A stretch of DNA of 64,000 bases, from assembly GCA_949840955.1 (NCBI GenBank), contig CATKXV010000009.1:1-64000 (forward strand). The letters are read 5' to 3'. A model generated the notes under the pieces. That model worked only from the letters and a program-made list of their open reading frames with translations, was not told the origin of the DNA and made no database searches. A program made the translations under genes and the position numbers. This DNA is from an uncultured Anaeroplasmataceae bacterium (GTDB taxonomy: Bacteria > Bacillota_I > Bacilli_A > Acholeplasmatales > Anaeroplasmataceae). Of this stretch, positions 17,484 through 29,900 are shown piece by piece; the stretch's first letter is position 1; the number at the start of each line of letters is the position of its first letter.

Positions 17484-17969
17484 TTATAATTTAGAACCAC
17501 AATGCTTACAATATGCTGACTCCATATCATTTTCAGTTTGACATTGGGTACATATTTTTTTAGATAATAAGGGATGCCCACATTTTTTACAATAGAGTTC
17601 TCCTTCTTCTACAACATCGCCACAATTTGGACAATAGCTATTATTGTCTAAAAAATTTGTAGTAGCCTTTGCAACAACAATACCAAGTCCTAAATAGATT
17701 GCAAATAGACCTATTCCTCCAATCGTAAAGCACGGAATCATTAAAAAGAAAGGAATTAGAAGAATAAGACTAAATCCACCGCCTCCACTTACACCCATAA
17801 AGCCAAACACAACAAATAAAACAAAACAAGTAAAGGCTCCTAAAAATCCACCAAGGGCCATAGAAATTCCAATTTTAAGTAGTTTATCTTTAATACTTTG
17901 GGCTTCCTTTGAATTGGTTACATTTTTCGCTTTGGCTGCTAAATTTTGGAAATAAGAAATTGCTCCCAT
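17484..17969 (-). CDS. Small membrane protein with two C-terminal zinc ribbons
   Basis: A 161-residue protein not recognised as a named family. After an amphipathic start (SYFQNLAAKAKNVTNSKEAQSIKDKLLKIG, split here only for description) come two or three glycine-rich membrane segments in about 32-102, then four CxxC pairs (YCPNCG, YCKKCG, ICTQCQ, YCKHCG) making two zinc ribbons in about 110-161. The ribbons resemble those of two other genes nearby (13.4 and 14.5 kb). The promoter is at 17992-18020 and a GAGGTGAT site precedes the ATG. Confidence 0.75.
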   Translation of the reverse strand: MGAISYFQNLAAKAKNVTNSKEAQSIKDKLLKIGISMALGGFLGAFTCFVLFVVFGFMGVSGGGGFSLILLIPFFLMIPCFTIGGIGLFAIYLGLGIVVAKATTNFLDNNSYCPNCGDVVEEGELYCKKCGHPLLSKKICTQCQTENDMESAYCKHCGSKL

Positions 17970-17991
17970 AGTATCACCTCTTCCATTTTAT

Positions 17992-18020
17992 ATTATAATA
18001 TATGAAATACTATTTTTCAA
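17992..18020 (-). promoter_or_regulatory. Promoter of the 161-residue zinc-ribbon membrane gene
   Basis: On the minus strand, TTGAAA (18020-18015), a 17-base spacer and TATAAT (17997-17992). The -10 sits in a short palindrome (ATATTATAATAT). Confidence 0.8.
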
Positions 18021-18116
18021 TTAGAAGTATCGTAAAATAGATTTTATCGAATATAGGAGAATGTGTATAAATGATTTTCACTTGGGTTATATTATCTACA
18101 TAAGGAGATGATGATT

Positions 18117-18650
18117 ATGGAATTAAAAGGAACCAAAACAGAAAAAAATCTAATGACTGCTTTTACAGGAGAGGTTCAAGCCTATGCGAAATACTCTTAT
18201 TTTGCAGAAAAAGCCAAACAGGATGGATATGAACAAATTGCAGAAATTTTTCAATATACTGCCAATAATGAACTGGAACATGCTAGGCTTTGGTTTACAA
18301 GCCTTGGTCTTTTAAAGGATACCTTAAAAAACCTAGAAAATGCAGCAAGTGGAGAAAATTTTGAATGGTCTAAGATGTATAAGGAGTTTGCTGAAACAGC
18401 AAAACAGGAGGGTTTTTCTAGATTAGAATACTTATTCAATGGTGTTGCAGCTATAGAAAAGCATCATGAGGAACGCTACAACAAATTAATTGAAAACATT
18501 GAGAATGATGAAGTGTTTGAAAAAATTGGTGAGGAAATGTGGCAATGTAGAAAATGTGGTCACATTTACTATGGCAAAGAGGCTCCAAAGGGCTGTCCTA
18601 TTTGTGGTGAAAAACAAAGCTTCTTCCAAATTTATCCAGAAAATTATTAA
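18117..18650 (+). CDS. rbr: Rubrerythrin
   Basis: Non-haem iron peroxidase protecting anaerobes from hydrogen peroxide. The four-helix ferritin-like domain has the di-iron residues in [23 protein letters not shown] and ...[11 protein letters not shown]. The C-terminal rubredoxin domain has CRKCG and CPICG for an FeS4 site. The ATG at 18117 is chosen because AAGGAG at 18102-18107 is 9 bases away, whereas the ATGs at 18108 and 18111 abut it. 177 residues is a little shorter than the common 190. It shares a bidirectional terminator with the convergent repeat-protein gene. I see no convincing -35/-10 or PerR box upstream. Confidence 0.95.
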   Translation: MELKGTKTEKNLMTAFTGEVQAYAKYSYFAEKAKQDGYEQIAEIFQYTANNELEHARLWFTSLGLLKDTLKNLENAASGENFEWSKMYKEFAETAKQEGFSRLEYLFNGVAAIEKHHEERYNKLIENIENDEVFEKIGEEMWQCRKCGHIYYGKEAPKGCPICGEKQSFFQIYPENY

Positions 18651-18668
18651 TCTATTGCAAACCAAAAG

Positions 18669-18721
18669 AAAAAGGCTTATCTCCAGGGGATGAACATATC
18701 CCAAGGTATAAGCCTTTTTTT
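18669..18721. terminator. Bidirectional terminator between rubrerythrin and the triple-repeat gene
   Basis: A 12-bp outer stem (AAAAAGGCTTAT / ATAAGCCTTTTT) plus an inner GGGAT/ATCCC stem, with T runs on both strands. It serves both convergent genes. Confidence 0.88.
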
Positions 18722-20911
18722 CTATTTTTCTTTAGTATCTACAGATACGCGAATTAAACCTCTAGCAATTAGCTTTTCCGTCGTCTCATACGGCATAACA
18801 TAATTTTCAGGTTTATTATTTATCGTACTTACATTGAGTTCCTGTAATAAAATATCAATTAATTCCTTTGCATATTCTACACGATGGACATTAGAAATTC
18901 GATACATACAAGGCATCTTACTTCTAGAACTATATAAGGATAAATCAATTACCTTAAATTTAGTATTTTCAAAACGCTTTGGATCCAAGGCTAAGCATAG
19001 GCAAAGCGTTTGATTCCGAATGACGAAGCAAGCTAAGGATTCTTTTCCTAACGAAAAGGTTTCCCGCTTCCAATTGGTTCGACATTTTATATTTTTATAG
19101 GATAATAAATAATTTTTAATATCAGAATATCTTTTCTTTATTGTATCTGTGGTTTGTGCAACAGCGGCTAAAAAGCTCCTGTTGTAGCGAACGGTTTGGC
19201 CATTCACCTTGATTTCTTCTACGATTTCAGCTTCTTCATCCTCTAGAAAGACCTCTGGTAAGGCTGTTTCTGATTCCAACACCTCATCCTCTACCTCCTC
19301 CATAGGAGTCGGCTCATATAGTACAACTTCATCGACGGTTTCTGCTTCTTTTTCTATTGTTTCGGCAGTTTCTGCATTATTTTCAATAGAAGAAGCTTCG
19401 ACAGTTTCTGCTTGTTCACTAGGCTCTGTCATTGTTTCCTCCACTGGTACATCTACCACTTCAACATCATTTCCCACAACTCGGATTAAATCTCTTTCGA
19501 TTAGTTCTTCGGTGGAAGCATAAGGTATAGCAAAATTTTCAATCTCTTTTTCTATGAAGGTCAAGTGATATTTTTCTTCAAATAAAAGATTAATTAATTC
19601 CTTTGCATACTTCACACGTCTATCGTTTGTTATACGATAAAGACATGGTGTCTTACTCTTTGGACTTCGTATAGATAGATCCTTTACCTTATATTTTGTA
19701 TCTTCAAACTGCTTTGGATCTAAGGCTAAGCATAAACAAAGAGATTTACCACGAACAACAAAGGTTGCTAAAGGATTTCTTCCTTGACGGAAGGCTTCCT
19801 TTTTCCAGCTAATTCTGCTTTTTACTCCTTTAAAGGATAAAATATAATTTTTTAAATCAGAATATCTAGAATTTAACTCCTCTGTGCCCTGAGAAAGCCG
19901 AGCTATAAAGCTCTTGTTATAACGGACTACAATACCATTTACAATGGTTTCTTCAATAACTTCTTTTTCTTCATCAAATTCTTCCTCAGTTTCACTTTCA
20001 GCTGGTTCCTCAGCTATTTCCTCTGGTTCATTTTCTGGTATACTGTCTTCTTTTTGTTCTTCTATGCTTACCTTCTCTACCGGTGTGCCTACAATACGGA
20101 TTAAATCTCGGGCAATTAAAGCCTCTGTCGTTTCGTATGGAAGCGTATAGTCCTCAAGGGCACGCTCTAAACGCTCAGCCTGATAATCCTCTATCAGAAG
20201 CATATCTATTAAATCCTTAGCATACTTTACTCGTCTATCGTTTGTTATACGATAAAGACATGGTGTTTTACTCTTTGGGCTTCGTATAGATAAGTCATTT
20301 ACCTTATATTTTGTATTCTCAAATTGCTTTGGATCTAAGGCTAAGCATAAGCATAATGTTTTTCCACGTATAACAAAGACGGCTAATGTATTTCTACCTA
20401 GTCGGAAGGCTTCCTTTTTCCAGCTAATTTTATTCTTAACTCCTTTGTAAGCCAATATATAATTCTTTAATTCAGAATACCGACTCTTTAATTCATCTGT
20501 AGCTTGGATTAATCTTGCAGTAAAGCTCTTGTTATAGCGAACAACCTTTCCATCTATAATAACCTCATCTACAATATCCTGTTCTTCATCTACGATAACC
20601 AAATCCTCTGGTTCCTCAAGAGGCTGCTCCTGTGGAGCTGACTCCACAGGGGCACTTCCCATATTGAAGAAGGGCTTATAAGGTGTAGTATCCTCAGAAA
20701 ATTCAGGATTTGAACGCATATCTGCTAATTGCTTTAGATAAAGCTCTCTTTGTTGCTGAAGCAGCTTTGAGAATAGCTTACGCTCACCACGCCTATGAAA
20801 AATAATTGCAAGGACAATATTTAATATAATAAGGATAACACCAACTATAGACACAGCCACTAAAATAATGGTTTGTTGAGGGTTAAAATACGATGCTAAA
20901 ACATTATTCAT
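18722..20911 (-). CDS. Membrane-anchored protein with three copies of an unknown basic domain
   Basis: A 729-residue protein I do not recognise. One membrane segment lies at about 14-38, followed by HRRGERK, so the bulk should face the cytoplasm. Three repeats of about 160 residues follow, at roughly 116-275, 321-481 and 566-723. Each contains VRYN[KR]SF, then LK.RYS.[LI]KNY, SWKKEAF, a [KR]xLCLCLALDPK strand, the strictly kept CLALDPK[QR]FE.TK[YF]KV.DLS, KxPC[LM]YRI and YAKELI, and closes with PY.[TS]TE.LI.R.LIRV. The repeats are Lys/Arg-rich and the linkers Glu-rich. The compact strand-rich core faintly recalls DUF5655/YdhG-type domains. The ATG at 20911 has GGAGG 8 bases upstream and overlaps the stop of the giant surface protein by 8 bases, so the two are translationally coupled. 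Confidence 0.8.
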   Translation of the reverse strand: MNNVLASYFNPQQTIILVAVSIVGVILIILNIVLAIIFHRRGERKLFSKLLQQQRELYLKQLADMRSNPEFSEDTTPYKPFFNMGSAPVESAPQEQPLEEPEDLVIVDEEQDIVDEVIIDGKVVRYNKSFTARLIQATDELKSRYSELKNYILAYKGVKNKISWKKEAFRLGRNTLAVFVIRGKTLCLCLALDPKQFENTKYKVNDLSIRSPKSKTPCLYRITNDRRVKYAKDLIDMLLIEDYQAERLERALEDYTLPYETTEALIARDLIRIVGTPVEKVSIEEQKEDSIPENEPEEIAEEPAESETEEEFDEEKEVIEETIVNGIVVRYNKSFIARLSQGTEELNSRYSDLKNYILSFKGVKSRISWKKEAFRQGRNPLATFVVRGKSLCLCLALDPKQFEDTKYKVKDLSIRSPKSKTPCLYRITNDRRVKYAKELINLLFEEKYHLTFIEKEIENFAIPYASTEELIERDLIRVVGNDVEVVDVPVEETMTEPSEQAETVEASSIENNAETAETIEKEAETVDEVVLYEPTPMEEVEDEVLESETALPEVFLEDEEAEIVEEIKVNGQTVRYNRSFLAAVAQTTDTIKKRYSDIKNYLLSYKNIKCRTNWKRETFSLGKESLACFVIRNQTLCLCLALDPKRFENTKFKVIDLSLYSSRSKMPCMYRISNVHRVEYAKELIDILLQELNVSTINNKPENYVMPYETTEKLIARGLIRVSVDTKEK

Positions 20912-23900
20912 TGTTCTTTCCTCCATCCTCTGGTTCTATAGCTTGCTCTTCATTTGGAGCTTCTGGCTCACCAATAGGCTTCATATTTTCTTCTAGAAGC
21001 CCTTGGGCAGCGAGTTCATCCTCTAACTCTTTTTTCTTTTTTCTCTTATGAACTGCATATTGGATTACAATAGCTATACCTGCAATTGCTGCGATTATAC
21101 CTAATACACTAACAACGATGATAAATACTGTATCCCAACCAACAACAAACCAATCAAATACAACTTCGTCTACCGTTCCATCTGACCATTCAAAGTTGGT
21201 TGTATCTTTAATGGTTACTGTAACCTTGAAGGAGCCACCATAGCTTGTTTTATTGCCTTCTATAGCCATAGTTTCTTCATCAAATCCAACAGGAATAAAG
21301 GTTAATGTTCCACCATTTACCATAAACATATTGGTGTTCATTGTTGGTTTAGCAATCTGCTTGCGAGCTACATTCCAATATAATTGAGCGTTACCATCAA
21401 CCATTGTTGTATCCTCTGCCCAAGCATAATTGTCAGAATCATTTAATACGAAGCTTACACTATAGGTATTCGCGTTTAAGCCATATATAGCTACAGTATT
21501 TCCTAAGGAAGAATCTCCATCATAGATCATACGCATTGTAGCTGGATTAAATCCTTGAATTACGGCTTGTAATCTAGATCCTGTATAAACCGTATTTTGA
21601 TTATCTCCCTCATTAACTAGAACTAATGTTGGTGCTTTTACAAAAGCCTTCGTAATATGGAATTCCTTTGCATCGCTGGTTACAGAATAATAATTATCTG
21701 TTTGTGGTGCAGTAATCTTTACCCAATAGGTACCTGCGGCAGTTGGAACATTTGCTGTATATACTCCATCCTTTGCATCAGAATAGCTAAATGTAAAGTC
21801 TTTTTCAGTACCAAATTTTATTTCTGCATTAGGTAAATTTTTTGTAGCATCATAAGCTCCATATACCCAATCCAGTATAGAAACTTCACTTTCAAATGCA
21901 TTATAGCCTCTAACAATTTCAAATGGTATTTCACAGGTAGCACTATCCACAGAGGACCACTTATAATTTGCTGAATCCTTTAAGGTTAATCCAACACTAT
22001 AATTACCAACTGCTTCAAAGTTTGTTTCTCCTGTAAAATATAATCCCTCAAACGCATGGTCTGTAATCACAGGCTTAACAACACTTCCTGTATACTCCAT
22101 TGGACTGGCAAATAAAACTTCTCTATTTGTATCATCTAAGGTTTTCTTTTCTACAACAAAGGATACACTTGGAGTTCCCATATTTGTAACTAACGTGTAG
22201 TTGTTGGTTTGAGTAGAAACGGCTGTAGCATAATAGTTTCCTGCAAGCGTAGGCTCAGAAGACCACATTTCAGCATTCGTATGTGACCAATTTCCATCAT
22301 TAGAGCTTCCCCAATAATTAAAACGAATCTTAGGAGCATGTGCCTCATCAAACGTTTCTAATACATTTAGGTTATCCTCTGTTGTATATACACCTGTTAA
22401 ACGGACTGGAGTTATTTCTCCTTGGTATACACCACCACCCGCTTCAACGGTAATATAAATGCTTAATGGGGTTATCGTATAAACACCTGAACCAAATACA
22501 GTTACATTATAATTTTTACTTGTTGTATGTCCTTCTGCATCAACCTTGTAGGAGGCAGCAGGATTATATCTACTATCTAAATCAACAAGGGAAGAACTAA
22601 TCGTAAGATTGATATTCAAATCAGAATATTCATCTCCTGAAACCAATTCATCTCCAACAACTTTCATTGTTACTAAAGATAAATCAATTTTTTGTCCATA
22701 AACGGTTGAAGCATCACCTAAAACTACCATGATGTTCTTTTTGTTTACTTTAAATGTTCCTTTTTCAGCAACTATTTTATAGTTATCTGCTGTCATACCA
22801 ACGACTTCGCCATTAGCTTCTTCTAGTTGAATATCATAGTCACCAACCTCAAGCTTGCCTGGAGCATCGACTAAGGTATATTGGATATCTCCCACAATTA
22901 CTTTAGAGGCAGTATCATTATTAATAAATCCTGAGAATTGATATTGATAGGTGCTTCCACCAGAAACTACAAAATCATCACCATAGGTCATAGAGCCTGA
23001 TGCTGTAACATATAGCTCTCTTTTTTCAATAACAAATTCAATTTCTTCACTAATTGCTGGTTCATCCTGAGCTCCAGCATAATAGTTCTTCGTTGCAGGA
23101 CTTACTGCACGTACCTTATATGTTCCCGCTTGAACAGGCTTAGTTGTTACCCATGCTTCATCTACATAGTACTCAATGATTACATCATTACTATAGGTTG
23201 CAGAAGCTTGTGGAGTAGCATAGCTTTCTCCATAGGTAAGACCAGAAATCAATTCTTCTACATCAAAGCTTTCAATTGCATTATCCTCAGCTGGAAGGAC
23301 TCTCCAAATATATTCTCCAATGGCTGCATCGGACCACGCATAATTGGATTGATCACTTAAGCTAAAGGATATTGTATATCCACCTTCCGTTACATCTGTA
23401 GCATGAAGAATCATACCCTTTCCACTTGTTGGAGCGCTCATACTACCTGCATAAGCTATGTCTAATAATTTTGTATCATAGCCTAGCTCTAAATGAAGTG
23501 TATTTCCTGTATAGATTGTTTCAATAACAAGCTTGCCATCTTCTTCTTTAAAATCTAATTCTGAATCTAAAATATTAGGAGCCTCTATCACTGCCTTTGT
23601 GATTTCAAATACCAAGAATGCCTCTGACATCTGATATTGATCAGATCCTGGATACCAAGCACACATTACATATAATCCAGCATCTGTAGGCATGCTTAAT
23701 GAATATCCTCTGTTATTTTGATCTAAATACAATGCTAGGTCACGATTGGTTATCATAGTTCCAAAGGCTGGCTTTTCATAATCCACTGGAAGTCCATCAA
23801 GTTTAGCATATTTATACAATAATCCGGCACCAGAAACATTGGTTGAAAAGCTGATTTCTGGAGCACTTTCTCCAAACTTCCAGGTTCCATTTGTAAATTC

Positions 23901-26900
23901 TAAGGAATCAATCGTTATACTAGAGGTTGCCACACGGAAGGCAAGGGTAAATTCAGCACCACTCGCTCCGCTTTCATCTCTCCACTCATAGTTTCTTATA
24001 GCTGTAGAAGAAATTCTAATGGTAGCCGTATATAATCCAATACCATATATTTTAATTAAAACCTTAGAAGAATTAGCATCTATATAATATCTTCCACCTG
24101 TAAAGCCAGATAAATTTAAAGCTTGGTTAATTCTTTCTACCACCTGTTCAGAGCTACTATTGGTAAATTGACGATTGATATTTTCCACAGTCATAATATC
24201 GTTGATAAAGCCTTCTATATCTCTTTGCTTATCATCACCCGTATTGTAATTCAAATACTCATCATCAACCTCATTCCAACGTACACTAAGCTTTTTCGTA
24301 TGAACCTCATACTCAAGCGTTGTTGATGTATTGCCCTCAGAAGAGTTCTTAGATACCACCATATAATCGTATTTTCCCTCTTGAGAGCTCATAATTACTG
24401 TAGCAGCATACTTACCAACCATACGAGGTCCATCGGATAAAATCTCCTCTAATGCATCATCGACATTAACATATTTCATGGTATATTGTGGTGCATATTT
24501 TGAAATAATACCATCTAAAATAACACCATATTCATCCTTTTCAATCGCCTTGGTATAATATTTGCTTGTACCATTCGTATTGTATAAAGAAGCATCATAA
24601 TCCTCAAACACAACCTGAGCAGCATGATAGGTTCCTCTTCTACCCTGCTCATAGTTGATCTTACCATCATCCTGAATATATTCTGTATAGATACGATCCT
24701 CTGTTGTAGCCGTTACCATACGAGATACAACAGTCATAGTTGCAGGTAGCCAGTTGGTTACTTTATAATTATCAAATTCCATTTCAACTGGGAACACTTG
24801 ATATACTGACCCAGCATGGCTATCCCAAGCTACATAAGCTGGTGTTCCATTGCCAGATTGCTTTACTGTACTAAAGGTTAAGCGATTATTTGCAGAAGCT
24901 ATAAATTCTTCTGTATCATCTCTTTCTACTAATCCATCGTATTGAGCCGTTAGATAATAGTAGCTTGAATCTGCCTTCTCAATTAAATTTCCATAAGGAA
25001 TTGTAAATTGAGTTGTAAAGTCTTCTGAATTATATAAGCCTGTAGATCCAGCCTGTACCTTAAGATTAGCTTTTTCAATTTCAAAGGTAGGAGCTGTATC
25101 AACATCTGTAGCTGTAGTTAAAATTTGACCGCTCTTGTTCTTGAAGGTAATGTCATAATTTGAAATTCCAGAGCCTTCATTTAAATTCATGTAATAGGTT
25201 CTAGCATTTAATCCTTTACCCGCATTTACACCAAAGGAGCCATCACCATAAAGGTTAAGATAATAATTAAAGATTTCTGCATAATTCTTATCCTTATCCG
25301 CTACAGCCTCACCATACCACTTGATACCACCAGCTAAATCCTGTGGAACAAAGTAGCTATGAGAAGCTAGAGTTTCTCTATGGTCTGGGCCTTGTAATTC
25401 TCCTGTATAAACTACACTCGCATATGTATTTTTAGATTCAGCACCTTGAACAACAACTACAATTTCACGAGGCTGTACAGTCATTCTTGCTGTATTACTA
25501 TATTCCACCTCATAATTGTAGAATAATAATCCATTTGGTTGAACATAGTATTGTCCTCTTGCTGTTGAGGTTGCAGGATCATACTCTGTAGAATAGGTTA
25601 CTTTAGAAGCGTCAGAGGCACCTGTAAGCTGTAGATTTTCTGCTTCTATTAAAGCTAATGTATTAGGATCTAATTTAAATCCACTAAACAATGCTTCATT
25701 TGTAGTTGTTCCATTTGCTGTGATTGGTGTACCATATTGCACCATTGCATCCATTGCACGAACAGAAGTCTTTTTTGCACGAAGAACCGTGAAGGTAAAC
25801 TCATAGGTATCTGTTGTTCCTTGCTTTAAAAATTCACTAGGGAATTTATAATTTTTAGCCTCTGTACCCTTAAACTTCAATGCTACTGTATATACACCAG
25901 AATGCTGTACAGATAAGGTGTAAAGAGATTTTGCAACATCAAAGCTATGAGAAACAAAACGATCAACATAAGCATCTGCTAAGGTCATTGGTGTTCCATT
26001 TACTGCTTTACCATTTACGATTAAATCAAACTCCAATCGAACATTTTGATCGGATCCCTCACTTACTGAGGAATTATTATAAATATTATTAAATTGAACT
26101 GTTAATTCATTCAAATTGCCTACACCTAAATAGATTGTAGAATTTGTACCATACTTTAAACTAGTAGAGTAATTTCCATCTCCATTTATATTTGCAGACC
26201 AATGTAACTCACGCTCTGTAATCCGTACTGCTGTTCCTAAGCTTCCTGCATCAAAGGAATAGTTTGGATTTTCAACCACAATACGTACTGGATATACTCC
26301 TACATTTACAGGAGCATCATCCAAATATGTACCATCCTCATATTTGTATTGTGCCTTATAGGAAACCTCTCCTGTTGGATCATTTGGAACATTCCCTGTT
26401 ATTTCAACAGCCTTTCCTGTACCATCGTAATCCGTTGATGGAGCACTTAAGGTAAGACTTAGGTTTGCCGTTGTAATCTTATAGGTACCTGCCTTATAAG
26501 AGCCATCCATTAGCGTACTGATCATACGATCAGAGAAGATAGAGGAATAGTATGCCTCTATATATGTATTATAGAAATCATATCCTGTAAAGAACTCATT
26601 TACACGATCCTCTAAGGCTTCATCACGTTCATACTCTGTATCAATAGAAATATCATAATTTTTCTTTGCTAAATCATTCTTATAGGACGCAAAGATTGCA
26701 TAATTACCAACATTTTGTGTTTGGATATCTCCGTCTAGCAATGCATTGGTTTGTAAAAGTACAAATACATTAGAGGCTACATCATTTGTAAACTGCGTAT
26801 CTGTTGTTCCATAGAATGGTTGCTCTGATGAGAACACAATACCAAGCTTGTTTTCTCCTAAAGTTGCAGTAAAGGTCAATTCCTCTCCTGCTCCACCAGT

Positions 26901-29900
26901 ATCTCCATGTGCCTTATTGAAATCATATTGACTTGATTTCTCATCAATCGTAAGAACTACAGGACGTCTTAAAACCTCAAGATCCCCCTCAACATCCTCT
27001 GTTCCATTATGATTCCAATGGCAAATATAATTGCTATATTTCTCTGCTGGATCCTTAAATTCTAAAGTATATCCATAGCTTCCAGCATCAGAGATACCTT
27101 TTTGATAATCATATATATAATCTACAGATAGAACATCCGTTAATTCATCGATTGCTCCAGATCCATTATCTACAAGACCTAAAGTTTCTACATCACGAAC
27201 AAAATCCTCTCCATAATAGGTTTTAGAGTCCTTTGCCCAAAGATATAAATCTCTTGGAGTAATCTTGAAATACCGTGTATCAGTAGCATCTGAATAGTTG
27301 GTATTTCCCTTGAAGATATATTCTAGCTTATAGCTTGTTGCATTAAAGCTTCCTGCTTCTAATTGCTGTACAAAGAATGCTACAATATCAGAGGTTTCTT
27401 CACCTAGTAAAACCCAATTGGATTCATTTAAGTAATATAGCTTATATAATATCGTTGTATTATCTGTTGTGCCCTCTGGAGCGCGATTCAATTTTGGCTG
27501 TGGTAAAATAATTTTATGTTTACTGCTATCATATCCATTTGTTGCACCTACACCATATACCCAAGCCTCTTGAATGTTCGTTTCTGTATCTGTCAAAGGA
27601 TCAACTCCTTCAAATCCAAATACTTTTAAGAACTTATTATTGGCAAGTGAAATTGTAAATACAGCGACTTTTCCATCAACGGCCTCTGTAGGTATTTCTA
27701 GCTCATTTTCTTTTGTTTCAACTGTAATGTCGTAATTTTTATATAAATCACCAACAGTCTCAACCAAATAGAATGGATAATCTTTAGCATCATTTGTGGC
27801 AGTTATATTGCCATCCGTATCCTTAAGTAAAGCCTCAGTTACTAGAGTAACAATATCTGAAATATGTTTACCTGTCTGAAGATAAGTTGTTACTCTACCT
27901 CCAACAGTTGATTGAATAGAAACCTCTAATTTATTGTATAATTCTTGGAAGGTATCTACCAATAATACATCACTATCTTCCTTAGAAGAAACATCCTGAA
28001 TATAAATATTACTTAAATTAGGAATCGTTATTGTTATAGGAAGTTCTTGAACATGAAGGCTTCCTGCTTTTGTCTCAAATGTATAATTATCAGCAGTTAA
28101 CCCTGAAACATTCATGCTAGTTTTATAATCTCCTACAGCATTCCAAATGGAATAATCTGGTGAAGTAAAGCTAAACGTTCCAGAGATAACATCTCTTCCA
28201 TCAGCTCCCTTAAGACCATCAACCGTAAAGATATTCTTTGTAAGATCGTTATAGCCCGCCACATCTACTGTAGGTAACAGCTCACCATAATATATAGAAT
28301 TAAGATCAACAAAATCAACAGAAAGTGTTAATACAGCTTTTTGTATTTCCACCTCAACCTCTATTCCTTCAATTGGTTTATGGTTATTCGCAGATGCTGT
28401 AACGATATAGCTTGTTTTTACGAAAGCATTCGTTGTAGCTCCTGATACTGTCTCTGTTGTATTCTTCTTTGTGATTGTCCATACAACTGGATTGTTCTCC
28501 AAGTTTACCCCTGACAAGCCTTTATATGTTATTAAGGAAGGTCTTTCTTGGTTTTCTATAGCCTGAATCCAATCATAAGGATTCGCATCATAGGTGATGA
28601 CCTTATTAGAATTTACATTACCTAAAATTTCATCAACCGTTAATGTAGCTTCTGTTATGGTATAGTCTCCTAATTTAGCTGTGTCATTTTCGTTAGTTAA
28701 TTCATTTGTATCTACATGAACAATATAATTCAAATCATTTCCTTTAATAACCATGATGGAATACTCACCAACAGGATTATATTCAACATCGGTTACATCA
28801 TTTGAATCCTTCATTATTCTTAATACAAAGATTTGAGCTACATCATCTCCAGAAACTAACCAATCCGTTGAATTTGAAACACCCTTATATGTTACTGTAT
28901 ATGGTGTTCCTATTTGTATCTTATCCTTTTGATAAACACTAGAAGCCTTGGTTTCATCAAAAACCAATGTAATTTCACGCGCTACTACTGAAATAGAACC
29001 CATAGCTTCAGCAGTGTCATCTGACAACACATAATTCGTTACACCAGAGGCAAGCTGAATGACAACATCATAGCTACCAACAGAAAATTTGTTGGATGTA
29101 TTTTTAATTTCGTAGGTTAAAATTTCTTCTGCTTTGTCATTTGAACAAATCTTAGCACTACCTACAGCATAATTCCACCAATTTGTACCAGATAATGTAG
29201 GAGTTGTTCCGTATTCGAAGGTTTCACAATTCTTCACTCCTACCAAATCCAAGGTTACTGGATTTATTTTTAGAGTAGTCTTAATAGAAGCCTCTTCCGT
29301 TTTTACAGAATAATTTTTATCTACTGTATCTGTTCCTGTTATAGAAACTGTAAAGGTATAGGTACCAACATTTTTTATAGAAGCTGGATTTGAGCTTATG
29401 GTTATTGTTGGAGACACAGGCGTATCACTTTCACTCTTTTTCGCTAGATTTGTAACAGCAGCTGTTACTAAATCATTTGGAGTATAGGTTGTGCTTGTAT
29501 ATTGCATTTCCCATCCAGAAGTATTACTTTCTACGATTGAATTTGCAGAATTCCATTCAACAATAATATCTTTTGGTTTAATCTCAAAAGCATGCTTTAA
29601 AGGTATATTTTCAAATTGTGATCCATCACCAAAGTCAATATAAACATATATTCCATAATAGCCTACATTCCATGGTAGTCCATGAACTAAATCTGTTATT
29701 TCTGGGTGTGCTGAAGAATCAAAATCATGATTTAAAACATCTAAGGAATAAATCTTATAGGTGATTGTTGGATTTGCCGCTAAAACTGTTTTAGCATCAT
29801 CACTATCTGCAAGATGAACATAGCTTGCATCATCATCTAAAGCCCCTTGAGTATACTTTGAATCAATGCCGTTATCTCCAAATATATAGGATTCAGCTTG

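Noticed and set aside
20904-21070. LPXTG-type sorting signal at the end of the giant protein
   Set aside because: No LPxTG-like motif precedes the C-terminal membrane helix, and a long charged tail of about 48 residues follows it, unlike sortase substrates.
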